DNA of 64,000 bases from Bifidobacterium xylocopae (GCF_003315615.1 NZ_PDCH01000001.1:62001-126000); one strand, 5' to 3'; shown: positions 17,878-30,528, counted from the stretch's first letter. Numbers and translations are program-made. The notes: generated by a model not told the origin, from the sequence alone.

Positions 17878-18873
17878 ATGGCACATACGTTGAACAAGAC
17901 GGCCATAGTGGTCGTCACCTATAAGCGGCGGGAGTTGCTGGCCGGACTCTTCGACTCAATCCTCCAGCTGACCCAGGCGCCCTGGCGGGTGGTGGTCGTC
18001 GACAACGAGCACTCGGCGGAGACCGAGGCCATGACGCGGCAGTTCGGCGAACGGGTGACCGGGCGTTGGGGCCGGACGATCATCGACGGGGACGGCGGAC
18101 AGGGACGGGTGGTCTACCTGCCCCAGGAGCGCAACGGGGGAGGGGCCGGCGGGTTCTCGGCCGGTGTCAAAAAAGCCTATGACCTGGGCGCCAACTGGTT
18201 CTGGGTGATGGACGACGACGTGGCCGTGGAACCCAAGGGGCTGGACCTGCTGGCCAAGTGGACCGACCGCTACCAGGTGATCCAGGGGTCGCGCCTGGAC
18301 TACGACGGCGGGCCCTTCTACTGGCAGTACCAGTTCCTCACCTCACTGGGCATCCCCAACCCGATCGCGCCCGCCGCGCTGGGTGCCTCCGGGCGGCATG
18401 CCATGAACACCATGTGCTTCGAGGGGGCCTTCTTCTCCCGGCAGGTGGTCGAGCGGATCGGGCTGCCGGACCCGCGCTTCTTCATCTACTGGGACGACAC
18501 GATATACGGCTACCTGGCATCCAAGGTGACGCAGCCGGTCGTGGTCTCGGACGTGGTCATGCGACGCACGCGCGAGATCGCCAACTGGGACATGGGCGGC
18601 CTGCGCCAGCTGAACTCCACCTCCGACATGAACCGCTACCACATCATGCGCAACCGCGGCTACATGGCCCGCTACTTCATGGTCCACGGGGACTACAGGC
18701 CGGCCCTGTTCGCCCTGGGTACGGCCGCGACGGCCGCCAAGGAGCTGATCCGCCTGGTCGCGGTGGACCGCAAGCACCTATTCACCGGCATCCCACAGCT
18801 CTTCCACGGGTGGCTGGACTCCCGCAAGCTCCTGCACGATCCGGACTGGAGGCCCATGCCGCCGCTCAGGTAG
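17878..18873 (+). CDS. family 2 glycosyltransferase
   Basis: A 331-residue GT-A glycosyltransferase resembling the GlfT1/rhamnosyl-galactosyltransferase group of actinobacteria. An IVVVTYKR start strand, nucleotide-binding region, acidic metal-binding motif VMDDDVAV near residue 105 and a later WDDT motif are visible. There are no membrane segments. It likely transfers a sugar from an activated donor during cell-wall or surface polysaccharide synthesis; the acceptor is unknown. I chose ATG 17878; in-frame ATGs at 17869 and 17851 exist. A CACAAT -10-like box at 17865-17870 would start the mRNA at about 17878, so a leaderless message is possible. A bidirectional hairpin ends it. Confidence 0.85.
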   Translation: MAHTLNKTAIVVVTYKRRELLAGLFDSILQLTQAPWRVVVVDNEHSAETEAMTRQFGERVTGRWGRTIIDGDGGQGRVVYLPQERNGGGAGGFSAGVKKAYDLGANWFWVMDDDVAVEPKGLDLLAKWTDRYQVIQGSRLDYDGGPFYWQYQFLTSLGIPNPIAPAALGASGRHAMNTMCFEGAFFSRQVVERIGLPDPRFFIYWDDTIYGYLASKVTQPVVVSDVVMRRTREIANWDMGGLRQLNSTSDMNRYHIMRNRGYMARYFMVHGDYRPALFALGTAATAAKELIRLVAVDRKHLFTGIPQLFHGWLDSRKLLHDPDWRPMPPLR

Positions 18874-18916
18874 GCGGTGGGTCGTACACCAGGCTCAGCT
18901 GCGAGCCGGTAACGTC

Positions 18917-18956
18917 GGGGCCCCGCCGCGCGCGCAGACCGCGCCGGCGGGGCCCC
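18917..18956. terminator. bidirectional hairpin
   Basis: A 12-bp perfect GC stem (18917-18928 with 18945-18956) lies between the convergent glycosyltransferase and histidine phosphatase genes. It has no T tract but is well placed to terminate both. Confidence 0.6.
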
Positions 18957-18982
18957 GGTGTAGGTCCCTGCCGCCGGAGGGC

Positions 18983-19723
18983 TCAGGCCAGGCCGCGCTC
19001 GAAATACTCGGTGGATGCGATCTCGCCGTCGATTTCGAAGCTGCCGTGCCGGTAAATGACCCGGGTCACCGAATTGTTGTGGAAGGGCGGGATCGGTTCC
19101 CGGTCCTGCTTGATGGTCAGCAGGAACATCTCGATGGACGATCCGGAGGAGACCACGAGGACGTTGCCGCCGCCGGCTTCCTCCCGTTCGCGGCCAATCC
19201 GGGTCAGGGCGGTGGTCATGCGCCCGGCCACCTGGGCGCTGGTCTCGGCCCTGTCGTCCGCGTCCAGGTCCATGCCCAAGGCGTCACGGCCGTCCAGCTC
19301 CGCAATCCGGTCCTGGAGCCTGGCCGCGGCGTCCCAGCCCAGTTCAGCGCGGGCCTGCGCCAGGCGGCTGTAGTTCCGGTCGCCGAAGACCGTGCGCATC
19401 AGCTCCGAGGATGGATGGCCTTCATAGGAGCCGAAATTCGCCTCGCGCAGGTCCGGGTCCACGCCCACTTCGACCTGTGCGTTACCGGAGTAGTCCAAGG
19501 CGTTGCGGCAGGTGCGCCACTGGCGGGTGAGCATACCGGCCCAGGCCGCCTCGAAGCGGATCCCGGCCAGCCCCCGGCCCAGCTGCTTGGTCCCCTCCAC
19601 TCCCTTGCGGGTGAGGGGGAAATCGGACCACCCCTGCATAAGGTGCATGGCGTTGGCCGTTGTCTCGCCGTGCCGGGTCAGATAGATGGTTACGGGGTGT
19701 GGGGATGCGTGTTCTGCTGTCAT
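18983..19723 (-). CDS. histidine phosphatase (phosphoglycerate mutase-like)
   Basis: A 246-residue protein of the histidine phosphatase superfamily. The catalytic RHG motif (YLTRHGETTAN) lies near residue 20, followed by the Arg and Glu/His partners (LTRQWRTC, DLREANFGSYEG, VSSGSS). The last motif carries Ser-Gly-Ser where many members have a second catalytic His (SHG), so catalysis may be altered. The substrate cannot be told; cofactor-dependent mutase or broad phosphatase activity are options. The start at 19723 is uncertain because no strong ribosome-binding site is seen; ATG 19741 adds six residues. The much longer open frame upstream is antisense to ppgK. Confidence 0.8.
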   Translation of the reverse strand: MTAEHASPHPVTIYLTRHGETTANAMHLMQGWSDFPLTRKGVEGTKQLGRGLAGIRFEAAWAGMLTRQWRTCRNALDYSGNAQVEVGVDPDLREANFGSYEGHPSSELMRTVFGDRNYSRLAQARAELGWDAAARLQDRIAELDGRDALGMDLDADDRAETSAQVAGRMTTALTRIGREREEAGGGNVLVVSSGSSIEMFLLTIKQDREPIPPFHNNSVTRVIYRHGSFEIDGEIASTEYFERGLA

Positions 19724-19846
19724 AGGACCATTTTCGCGCATCGGTTCGACCGTCGGGCGACCGGGCTGGGTGGCTAAGGGGCGGCGAGTGCGATACAATG
19801 CGTGTCGTACCGGTTCGATACAGCGCAGCGAGCGAAGGAGCAGTGA

Positions 19847-20647
19847 ATGATTGAGACGGCCCAGGCTTTCGGCATCGACATCGGCGGGTCCGGCATCAAA
19901 GCCGCTCCAGTGGACCTGCTGGCCGGCGACTTCGCCGAACCCCGCAAGAAGATCCTGACTCCCGAGCATTCCACTCCGAAGGCCATCGGAAAGGTCGCAC
20001 GCCAGCTGCTGGACATGTTCGAGGTCCCCGAGTCCGCCCCGGTCGGCATCGCCTTCCCCGCCCCGGTCAAACCCGGGCGCCCCATAGACTTCATGGCCAA
20101 TCTTGACCAGGCCTGGGTAGGGCAGGACGTGTGGGAGATCTTCTCCGAGGCCTGCGGCCGCCCGGTCTCGGTCGTCAACGATGCCGACGCCGCCGGCCTG
20201 GCCGAAGTGCGCTACGGGGCGGCCAAGGGACACCAGGGTCTGGTCATCGCCACCACACTGGGCACCGGCATCGGTTCCGCGCTGATCTTCGACGGGGTGC
20301 TCATACCCAACTCCGAGCTGGGCCACCTGACCCTGGAGGGCAAGGACGCGGAGAAGTACGCGGCCTCCTCGGTGCGCGACCGCAAGAAGCTCTCCTACAA
20401 AAAGTGGGCCCGGCGCCTGACCAAGTACTACTCCATGCTCGAACGCTACTTCAACCCGGACTGCTTCGTGGTCGGCGGCGGGGTCAGCCGGGTCAGCGAG
20501 AAATTCCTGCCCTACATCGAGGTCGACACGCCGATCCTGCCCGCCAAGCTGCGCAACCAGGCCGGCATCGTGGGTGCCGCCTATTACGCCTCCTACATCG
20601 ACCAGCGGGTCAAGGAGGGGGCCGCCGCCCCCGCCGTCGCCCGCTAG
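19847..20647 (+). CDS. ppgK: polyphosphate glucokinase
   Basis: A 266-residue ROK-family kinase of the actinobacterial PpgK type, which phosphorylates glucose with polyphosphate and/or ATP. It feeds glucose 6-phosphate to the bifid shunt. The phosphate-binding DIGGSGIK lies near residues 11-18; VNDADAAGLAE and TTLGTGIGSALI are the sugar and nucleotide motifs, and SELGHL replaces the zinc-site His of other ROK sugar kinases in the usual PpgK manner. The ATG follows GAAGGAG, and a TACAAT -10 box lies at 19794-19799. The aminotransferase follows in the same direction after about 60 bases. Confidence 0.92.
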   Translation: MIETAQAFGIDIGGSGIKAAPVDLLAGDFAEPRKKILTPEHSTPKAIGKVARQLLDMFEVPESAPVGIAFPAPVKPGRPIDFMANLDQAWVGQDVWEIFSEACGRPVSVVNDADAAGLAEVRYGAAKGHQGLVIATTLGTGIGSALIFDGVLIPNSELGHLTLEGKDAEKYAASSVRDRKKLSYKKWARRLTKYYSMLERYFNPDCFVVGGGVSRVSEKFLPYIEVDTPILPAKLRNQAGIVGAAYYASYIDQRVKEGAAAPAVAR

Positions 20648-20709
20648 GGGCAACCTGGAGCCTGTAAAGGATGGGGCGGATGGCCCCGGACCGAAAGGCG
20701 GTTGACGGG

Positions 20710-21873
20710 ATGGACGTACCTTTCTCGAAGCGGATGGGATCGGGCGAACCCAACGCGATAGCGCGCGCCCAGGCGGTCGCGATGGCGGGTGGCCGTACAC
20801 CCACACCCCTGAACGACTCCAACCCCACCCGCCACGGGCTGGGACCAACAGGCCTTCCCGGCGTCTATGGGGCCGAGCCTAGGGGGCCGCTGGCCGCGAG
20901 GCGGGTCCTCGCCGATTTTCTGGGCCGGCGGGGGGCCACGGTCGACCCGGACGACCTCTACCTGCTCTCGTCCACTTCCCAGGCCTACTCCTGGCTGTTC
21001 AAACTCCTGTGTGACGCCGACGACGCGGTCCTCGAACCCAGGCCCGGCTATCCGCTGATCGAGTCGATCGCCGGCCTGGAATGCGTGCGGGCCATGCCCT
21101 ACCGACTGGACTACGACGGCTCCTGGACCATCGACCTGGCCCGGTTGCGCTCCGTCCTGGACGGCGGCGAGGGGAGGCGGGTGCGGGCGATCGTGCTGAT
21201 CAACCCCAACAACCCGACCGGCTCATACCTGAGCCCGGGGGAGCGAGACGGCCTGGTCCGCCTGGCCGACGAGCGGGGGCTGGCCATCATCGCCGACGAG
21301 GTTTTCTACGACTACCCGCTCGAACCCCTGCCCGGCCGCCGGCGTCTGGCCGGTGAAACCGGTGCCCTCACCTTCGCCCTGGATGGCTTGTCGAAGATGC
21401 TGGCCGCCCCCCAGGCCAAGGTCGGCTGGATCCAGGTATCGGGTCCGGCCGCCCAGGTCGAGCGCGCCAAGGCCCGTCTGGACCTGATAGCCGACGATTA
21501 CCTGCCGGTCAGCCAACTGACCGTCGAACGACTCTCCGGCCTCCTGGACGAGGTACCGGCACAGACCGCCAGGGTGCGTCGCCGCTGCCTGTCCAACCTG
21601 GCCGCCTTGCGTCTGCGGCTGGGCCAGGCAAGTCCGGTCTCCCTCCTGCGGCCGGAAGGCGGGTGGAACGTGCTCCTGCGGTTCCCGGCCGTGATCGACG
21701 AGACGGAGCTGGTCGAACGCCTGATTGACGACTACGGCTATACCGGTCAGCCTGGTTTCTTTTTCGACATGCCGGCCAACGGCTACCTGGCCCTGTCCCT
21801 CCTGCCTGAACCGGACGCCTTCACGGCCGGTGTGGATGCCCTGCTGGCGGCCGTCGATTCCTTCCTGGACTGA
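20710..21873 (+). CDS. PLP-dependent aminotransferase class I/II
   Basis: A 387-residue fold-type I aminotransferase, of the aspartate/alanine aminotransferase kind. Visible features are the SSTSQAYSWLFK cofactor-phosphate region, PRPGYPL, the INPNNPTGS loop, the Asp of IIADEVFYDY that contacts the pyridine nitrogen, and the Schiff-base Lys in LDGLSKML. The substrate is not predictable by eye. I chose the start at 20710 (after AAAGGCGG with an 8-base spacer) because it begins at the family-like N terminus (MDVPFSKRM). ATGs at 20671 and 20680 are also in frame. It is probably read with ppgK. Confidence 0.85.
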   Translation: MDVPFSKRMGSGEPNAIARAQAVAMAGGRTPTPLNDSNPTRHGLGPTGLPGVYGAEPRGPLAARRVLADFLGRRGATVDPDDLYLLSSTSQAYSWLFKLLCDADDAVLEPRPGYPLIESIAGLECVRAMPYRLDYDGSWTIDLARLRSVLDGGEGRRVRAIVLINPNNPTGSYLSPGERDGLVRLADERGLAIIADEVFYDYPLEPLPGRRRLAGETGALTFALDGLSKMLAAPQAKVGWIQVSGPAAQVERAKARLDLIADDYLPVSQLTVERLSGLLDEVPAQTARVRRRCLSNLAALRLRLGQASPVSLLRPEGGWNVLLRFPAVIDETELVERLIDDYGYTGQPGFFFDMPANGYLALSLLPEPDAFTAGVDALLAAVDSFLD

Positions 21874-21984
21874 GCCGGGCCCGGCGGTAGTCGGCTGGCA
21901 GGCATATGTCCGCCGTGCGTAAGGTGTGCATTCGCCGCATGTGTGTTTTTGGGCCATTACTGCAGCGGGGGGCGCAGGGGCCGG

Positions 21985-24282
21985 CTAGAGGGCGGAGAAC
22001 CAGGCTTGCAGGTGGAAGACCACCGGCTGGCTCCTGAGCTCGATCACGCATAGGAGGGCGCAGGTCAGCAGACCGACAAGGAGGGCCGCCAGCAGGAGCA
22101 GGCGCACGCCACGAACAGCGCGTCCCGCCGGTTCGTCCCAGGCGCCCAGGCCCCGGGACAGGGGCAGGGCGGCCGCCAGGGCAAGGATCCAGGAGCAGTC
22201 CAGCAGGTAGCGGGTATCCAAGCCGCCTATGTAGGCCGTAAAAACCAGGAGCAGGGCCGCCAGCGCGAGCATGGATGCCAGCAGGGGGAGGGCCCGGGCT
22301 GTCTTGAGCGGACGGCGGACCCGGCGGCAGGTCAGCATGGCCAGGCCGAGTGGCAGTACCGGCGCCAGGGCAAACAGGCCGCCTATGCCCGGCTCGGCAT
22401 ACTGCCAGACCGGCAGGGCGCCCGGGAAGCGCTGCACGTACGGGAAGGCGTCCGAGCCGACCGGCGGTTGCAGGAGGTAGTAGCCGACCAGGCAGGGCAG
22501 GTTCCTCAGGGGGGGCCGGTAGTGGTTGAGGTCCACTACGGTCAGCTGGTAGGTGTTGCCGAAGTCCAGGGCCGAACCGAACCGCCAGGAATTGTAAGCC
22601 CACAAGGGGGCTGCGACCAGGGCCACCGGCCCCAGGGCGGCGGCAAGGACCGCCGCCGAACGGGCGGGGGATAAGGCCGGGGCGGAGGGTGGACGGGGGC
22701 CTGAAGCTGCCCGAAGCGGGGTCCGGGCGGCCGCGCGCCGCCAGCCCACCCAAATGGCCTTGATCTCCTCGGCGAAGATTGGGAATGCCAGCAAGCCGCT
22801 GGCGATGAAGGTCTGCCGGCAGCCCAAGGTGGCCGCGATCGCCAGGGACCCGCCCGCCAGCCGTGGCAGCGACAGGTAAACCTGTGGATTGGACAGGGCG
22901 GGGAGGCTGCCGTCCACGTCCTCGGCCAGCCAGGGCCGGGACCGACCGTCCTCCAGTCGTATCCGGCGGGCGCCCAGCCATAGCCAGAGGCCCAGTGTGG
23001 CCAGCAGGAGGGAGGCGTCGAAAGGGATTGTGTAGAAATTGGCCCGGCAGAACAGGTAGGCGGCTTGCGAACCCGTCGACAGGGTCAGGAGCGCGAAGAG
23101 GCAGGCGCCTAGACTGGCCCTGGGTACGTACCGGCGCAGGAGGCGGACCAGCAGGAGGCAGCCGGTCACCGTGAATCCCGCTACCAGAAGGGCCGCTGCG
23201 GCCGGTGTGGGCAGCATGAGGCCGCCGGGCGTGAACACGGAGGTCAAGGCCCGGTAGGGCAGGAAGAGGAGGAGGGCGGGCAGAGGGCCGAAATACGAGT
23301 ACCAGTGACCGTTGTGGAAGGCGTAATCCCAGTAAATAGGGCTTTCCCCCGAAGCCAGCAGATGTTCGCGGACGGCGATGCTGTAAGGGTTGGGTGCCTT
23401 GGCCAGGCCGTCCGGCACCGGCAGGTCCAGCCAGGGGTGGCCGGCCAGGAAGGCATCGGCGAGGTGGCCGTATTGGTTGAAGTCGTAAGTGTAGGCGCCG
23501 GGGGAGTCGAAGGCGCCGGGGACGAAGCCGGAAATCTGGTCGGCGGCCTTCCACAGGGCCCAGGCCCACATGGGGAGCATGGCCAGCCAGAAGGCAAGGC
23601 GCTGGCCCAGGCTGGCTGTGTCCAGGCGGACCCGCCAGAGCCGCGATCCGGGCAGGAGGGCGATGATCAGTGTGGCCAGCAGGGCCATGACGCCCAGCCT
23701 GACCGGGTTGATGCGGAAGGGGATGCGTGGATTGAGGGTCAGGGCGTCCAGACGGACTACGGACCTGGCTTCTTCCGATATCCATAGGCGGACCCGGTCG
23801 GGGGAGCGTAGCCCGGAGCGGTTGCGCAGGTAGGTGGAGGCTGGGATGGTCGGGGAGACAAGGCTAGTGCCGGCCGGAGTCCAAGCCCGGGAGCCGACCC
23901 CCCGCAGCTCCAGGCGCACATGGACCCGCCGGACCCGGTGCCTGGCCTCGTCGGGGATCTGTCTACCGGTGGTGTCCAGGGACAGCTTGCTCTGGCCGGC
24001 CTGTACGTATGCCAGGGGGCGGCCATCGGCCTTCGCCTCGACCCATGCCTGGGTCGGGTCGCGCACCAGGAGTGAGCCGTCATCCAGCCGTTCCAGTCCT
24101 GGGCCCAGCCGGGAGGACGACTGCTGGTTGGCGGGGGCGCCGGACGACGCGAGGGAACGCCAGTGGGGGAGGTTGAACAGGCAGCATTCAAGCAGGAGGA
24201 TCAGGCACAGGGCGATCCAGATGCTGCGATGCCGGGCCGCGGAGGACAGGCGGCGGGTCAGGCGAGGTATGGCTGTGAGCAC
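21985..24282 (-). CDS. large polytopic membrane protein, possible GT-C glycosyltransferase
   Basis: A 765-residue protein with an N-terminal membrane segment (about 22-38), an extracytoplasmic region of about 150 residues, and then about ten or more hydrophobic helices to the C terminus. The long periplasmic-type loops and motifs such as YDYAFHNGHWYSYFGPLPAL resemble GT-C-fold (family 39-like) glycosyltransferases using lipid-linked sugars, but no decisive acidic motif is recognised. It starts with GTG at 24282 and is divergent from the TPR protein across 20 bases. Alternative: a membrane protein of unknown function. I give no gene name. Confidence 0.6.
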   Translation of the reverse strand: MLTAIPRLTRRLSSAARHRSIWIALCLILLLECCLFNLPHWRSLASSGAPANQQSSSRLGPGLERLDDGSLLVRDPTQAWVEAKADGRPLAYVQAGQSKLSLDTTGRQIPDEARHRVRRVHVRLELRGVGSRAWTPAGTSLVSPTIPASTYLRNRSGLRSPDRVRLWISEEARSVVRLDALTLNPRIPFRINPVRLGVMALLATLIIALLPGSRLWRVRLDTASLGQRLAFWLAMLPMWAWALWKAADQISGFVPGAFDSPGAYTYDFNQYGHLADAFLAGHPWLDLPVPDGLAKAPNPYSIAVREHLLASGESPIYWDYAFHNGHWYSYFGPLPALLLFLPYRALTSVFTPGGLMLPTPAAAALLVAGFTVTGCLLLVRLLRRYVPRASLGACLFALLTLSTGSQAAYLFCRANFYTIPFDASLLLATLGLWLWLGARRIRLEDGRSRPWLAEDVDGSLPALSNPQVYLSLPRLAGGSLAIAATLGCRQTFIASGLLAFPIFAEEIKAIWVGWRRAAARTPLRAASGPRPPSAPALSPARSAAVLAAALGPVALVAAPLWAYNSWRFGSALDFGNTYQLTVVDLNHYRPPLRNLPCLVGYYLLQPPVGSDAFPYVQRFPGALPVWQYAEPGIGGLFALAPVLPLGLAMLTCRRVRRPLKTARALPLLASMLALAALLLVFTAYIGGLDTRYLLDCSWILALAAALPLSRGLGAWDEPAGRAVRGVRLLLLAALLVGLLTCALLCVIELRSQPVVFHLQAWFSAL

Positions 24283-24302
24283 CCCTTTATTCTATAAGCG
24301 GC

Positions 24303-27300
24303 ATGTCTGGATTGGCGGGGAGAATGGATGCCATGGCTATGAGCAAGGGACAAGCAGGGGTGATGACCGACTGGGCTCGGGGGCTGGCACGCGGCCTGCG
24401 CAGGGTCATGGGCGGTCTGGCCGGCGGGGGCGGAGCGGCCGAGGGACCATCGCTGAGCCAGGCCCTGGAGAATGAGATGCAGGCCGCAGCGTTGACGGGC
24501 CGACCGATTTCGGTCCGACGGGTGCAGGAGTTCGTCGCCCGGCGCACCCGCCCCCTGCATGCCCTGGACAAGCGTCGGGTGCTGCCCCACTTGGATGGCG
24601 TGCCCGATGGGTTGGAGCTTGGCTGGGTGCAGCCTGTGGGTGGTCGCGATGCCGGTTTCCTGCTGGGGATGTTCACCGACCGCTCCCACTTCGCCCAGCT
24701 GGCCGTGGCCGACGACCGGGGACGTGTCTTCGCCGGTGAGCAGGCCGGCATGGACACCCAGGACATGGAACCGGTCTTCATGTTCGGCAAGGAGCGCCAG
24801 GTCCGCATCCCCATGGGTGCGCGGTTCGGCCTGGAGGATGCGGGAGACGCCCCGCAGACCGACGCCATCCAAGGGGGCATCATCGGCCGTGACGCCGCCG
24901 GTCGCATGTCCTGGCTGGCCTCCTGGCTCAAGCGTGGCAACCGCTACACCTTGGAGCAGCTCAGGCCCAAGCTGGACGCGGACCTGCGCCACGGGCTTGA
25001 GTACCGGGATGCGATCGCCGTCTCGTTCTTCGCCGCATACCTGATTCCTCGCGACAACGGCCAACCTATGGGGTTCGGGGCCGGCAACATCTTCCGCAGA
25101 CTCAACCGGGAGGCCCCCATGGGCGCCATCCGCCGTTCGGTCTCCGACACCTTGCAGGCGCACGCGGACGGCCTGAGAACCTCGGGCCTGGAGGACTACT
25201 TCGGAGACCTGATGCGCGAGGCGGGGGCGCTGAAACCGACAACGGGCCTGGAGGCGGTGCACGGGGCGGAACCCATGCACCTGTATGCCTCTTCCTATTC
25301 GGGTGCCTACCTGTTTTCCTGGCAGGACGGGATGGAGCTCTCGGCCGCTTTGCGGGCCCTGCGCATCGAAGGGAACCTGAACAGGTTCGCGGCAGTATCC
25401 GCCTGGCTGGAGCGCAACTGGCGCCTGGGCGCTTACCCGATCGAGGACACGGTCACCCGTGTCCAGGCCGCCCAGCTGGACCAGGCCCTGATCGAGAACC
25501 CGGCCATCAGCGCCCTGCAGATGGAGGAGGAGCTTCCTCGCGACTTTGACCCGGTGGGCTCCGACGGCAAGCCGGTGAGCATGATGCTGGTCGATAAAGC
25601 CAAGCGGGAGGCATCCAAGCTGGCCGCCGACCATCGGGATCCGGCCCGTCCGGGCGCCAAGCCGCCGGTTCGCCAGCGCGGTGCGGGTGGCTCCGAATGG
25701 GTCTATCGGCAGGCCTTCTCCCGGCTCCTGCGCAGTCTGCGCCTGCCCTTCCGCTTCGACGCGGAGTTTCGCTCCAACCTGAAGGAAGGGCAGGTGGCCA
25801 TAGCCTTCACATCAGCCGGACGTACCATGATGCCCTCGTCGCGTTTCGACGCCGGCCAACGCAAATGGGTGGACCTGGACGAGGGTGAGCGTGCCGCCAT
25901 GAGCGCCGACTACAACCTGCGCGTCGGCCTGATGATGGCCGCGCTGGCCTTCGGGGCCGACGACTCGGTTCGCCAGGTCTGGCTGCATGTTGACTCGCTG
26001 GGGTTGGAGGAGGCGCAGGCCCAGCAGGACACTGCCATCGCCGGTCTGATGAGTCAGGCGCTCGAAGCCTTCGAACAGGCCCGTACCGCCGGCCTGGCCG
26101 CGACCGGCTCCAAGGCCGATCCCAAGGATGGCGATGTGCACGGGGATCCCAACCACCTGATCGCCCGCGAGCAGGCAGCGGCCGGCCAGTCCGGCGAAGG
26201 AGCCGCCGATGGCAAGCGGGCAGGCGCGCATGACGCCCCATCCGGACCCGCCGCCGGATCGGCCGACGAGGAACCCAAGGAGGACGTCAACCAGGAGTTC
26301 GCGGACCTGATGCAAGGCGTGGACCTGGATGCGATGTCCTTCGCCACACCCGCCGGCCAGGAAGACGGGCAGTCCGCCGGTGGGCCCGAGGACGGGGGGC
26401 CGGACGGCGGCCAGGGATCCGAAGACCCCATGTCCGCACTGCGACGGAACCCTACCGTTCGCAACCTGGTGACCGTCACCTTCAGCCGGGAGGTCTTCCT
26501 TACCCGCCTGCGCCGTTATGGGCTGGAGGACCCCAAGGCCTTCTACCGCCTGTTCGACGCGGCCATGGACGTGGACGAACAGGGCGGCCTGGAACCGGTG
26601 GATGCCGGCTTTGACATGCGCGACGACCGCTTCGCGCCCCGTGGGTCCCAGGATGAGCCCGAATTGGAGGACTTCGGATTCGACGCCGCCGCCAGCGCTA
26701 TTCTGGGGACCGCGACCGCCGACGGGCTCTCCATCCAACGGGCAGATCTGCTGGAACGGGCAATGGCCGAATTCCGCCGACTCGAAAGCCGGACCGACCT
26801 GGGGCCGGCCGCCAAAGCCCAAAGCGCCATGGCCACGGTCAAGTCAATTGGCGACCCGGAGCTGGCCGACGTGGCCGACGACGTCACGGCTGCCTTGATT
26901 GACGGCGAGGAGGTGCCCGCCCTCACCTTCGATCTGGCAGAGGAGCTCGACCGTGAGAGGATCAAAGCACGTGACCTCCTCTTCTCCGGTGATGTGACAG
27001 GCGCCTTGCAGGCCGAAGGGCAGGCGGTGGCCCGCCTGGACGGACGCTTCAAACCCGGCAGGGGTCGGCAGGTGGCCCGCTACTTCAATTCCTACGCCGA
27101 GCGGGTGGTTTACAACCGTCTGTTCGCCACGCCCGCTGAGCGCACCCTGCTCATCCCCGACAACCTCTTCTACGCCCATCTTGAGATGGCCGATCTGCTG
27201 ACGCAGTTCAAGCAGGGCCCCCAAGCCCTCAAACATCTGAACGCCATGGTCTCCTATGCTCCGGCCTACCCGCTGACCCACCTGAAGCTGGCCGTCCAGC

Positions 27301-27776
27301 TGGCCCGGGACGAGGACTGGAACGGGGCCCGAGCGGCCACACTGAACGCCCTGCAGGTGGCCCTGGACCGTTCGGATGCCGCCTTCGCCTACTACCGCTT
27401 CGCGTACGCCTCCTGGATGCGCGACGAGTTCGACCTGGCGGCCGCCGCGTACATCATGAGCGAGCACATCAGCCCCGGGCGTGTGGCGGCACTGAAGGAT
27501 GAGCTTGAGGAGCTGACCGCAAGGGCGGACTCCCAGTGCATCCCGGTTCCGCGGGACTGGCAGGACGCCCGCAAGGTCCTGTCCGAGCATGGTCTACCGG
27601 TCTGGCCGCACACCAAGGTGGAACCGATTGTGCGGCAGGCCGCCCGGGTCTGTGTGGACGCAGGGCTCTTCGTTCCCGCCCGCACCCTGTCGATGGCTGC
27701 GGCGCGCATGAACGACGAACCCAGCGACGGTCTGGATATGGTAGAGGTACAGTTCCTGCAGTCCTTGAATGCGTGA
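24303..27776 (+). CDS. large cytoplasmic TPR-containing protein, unknown function
   Basis: An 1157-residue soluble protein with no membrane segments. The N-terminal about 400 residues are unfamiliar. Residues about 590-720 are an acidic, Gly/Asp/Pro-rich disordered stretch. The C-terminal about 230 residues hold helical repeats of TPR type (LLTQFKQGPQALKHLNAM, AFAYYRFAYASWMRDEFDLA). It ends 21 bases before ligA, with no terminator between. The start is uncertain: ATGs at 24303, 24324, 24333 and 24339 are all in frame. 24303 could be leaderless (TATTCT at 24288-24293), and 24324 directly follows GGCGGGGAGA. I cannot infer a specific job. Confidence 0.7.
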   Translation: MSGLAGRMDAMAMSKGQAGVMTDWARGLARGLRRVMGGLAGGGGAAEGPSLSQALENEMQAAALTGRPISVRRVQEFVARRTRPLHALDKRRVLPHLDGVPDGLELGWVQPVGGRDAGFLLGMFTDRSHFAQLAVADDRGRVFAGEQAGMDTQDMEPVFMFGKERQVRIPMGARFGLEDAGDAPQTDAIQGGIIGRDAAGRMSWLASWLKRGNRYTLEQLRPKLDADLRHGLEYRDAIAVSFFAAYLIPRDNGQPMGFGAGNIFRRLNREAPMGAIRRSVSDTLQAHADGLRTSGLEDYFGDLMREAGALKPTTGLEAVHGAEPMHLYASSYSGAYLFSWQDGMELSAALRALRIEGNLNRFAAVSAWLERNWRLGAYPIEDTVTRVQAAQLDQALIENPAISALQMEEELPRDFDPVGSDGKPVSMMLVDKAKREASKLAADHRDPARPGAKPPVRQRGAGGSEWVYRQAFSRLLRSLRLPFRFDAEFRSNLKEGQVAIAFTSAGRTMMPSSRFDAGQRKWVDLDEGERAAMSADYNLRVGLMMAALAFGADDSVRQVWLHVDSLGLEEAQAQQDTAIAGLMSQALEAFEQARTAGLAATGSKADPKDGDVHGDPNHLIAREQAAAGQSGEGAADGKRAGAHDAPSGPAAGSADEEPKEDVNQEFADLMQGVDLDAMSFATPAGQEDGQSAGGPEDGGPDGGQGSEDPMSALRRNPTVRNLVTVTFSREVFLTRLRRYGLEDPKAFYRLFDAAMDVDEQGGLEPVDAGFDMRDDRFAPRGSQDEPELEDFGFDAAASAILGTATADGLSIQRADLLERAMAEFRRLESRTDLGPAAKAQSAMATVKSIGDPELADVADDVTAALIDGEEVPALTFDLAEELDRERIKARDLLFSGDVTGALQAEGQAVARLDGRFKPGRGRQVARYFNSYAERVVYNRLFATPAERTLLIPDNLFYAHLEMADLLTQFKQGPQALKHLNAMVSYAPAYPLTHLKLAVQLARDEDWNGARAATLNALQVALDRSDAAFAYYRFAYASWMRDEFDLAAAAYIMSEHISPGRVAALKDELEELTARADSQCIPVPRDWQDARKVLSEHGLPVWPHTKVEPIVRQAARVCVDAGLFVPARTLSMAAARMNDEPSDGLDMVEVQFLQSLNA

Positions 27777-30362
<2,586 letters not shown>

Positions 30363-30528
30363 GCCCGTGACGGTGCAAGGCCCGGAGCGATACCGCCGGC
30401 CTGCAGGCATGCTGTGCTGACGCTGCCTGGCGAGCCGCCCTTGGAGGGCGATAGGGTTGGACTTCCACCCGGCCCGCCTCCGGACGTTTCCGGTATGCCG
30501 GGGCATGGTGGCTGCTTGAAGGAGGGAC

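Noticed and set aside
19724-20848. Extension of the histidine phosphatase frame to a 621-residue protein
   Set aside because: The extra part is antisense to ppgK and begins outside any ribosome-binding site; the catalytic domain starts near 19723.
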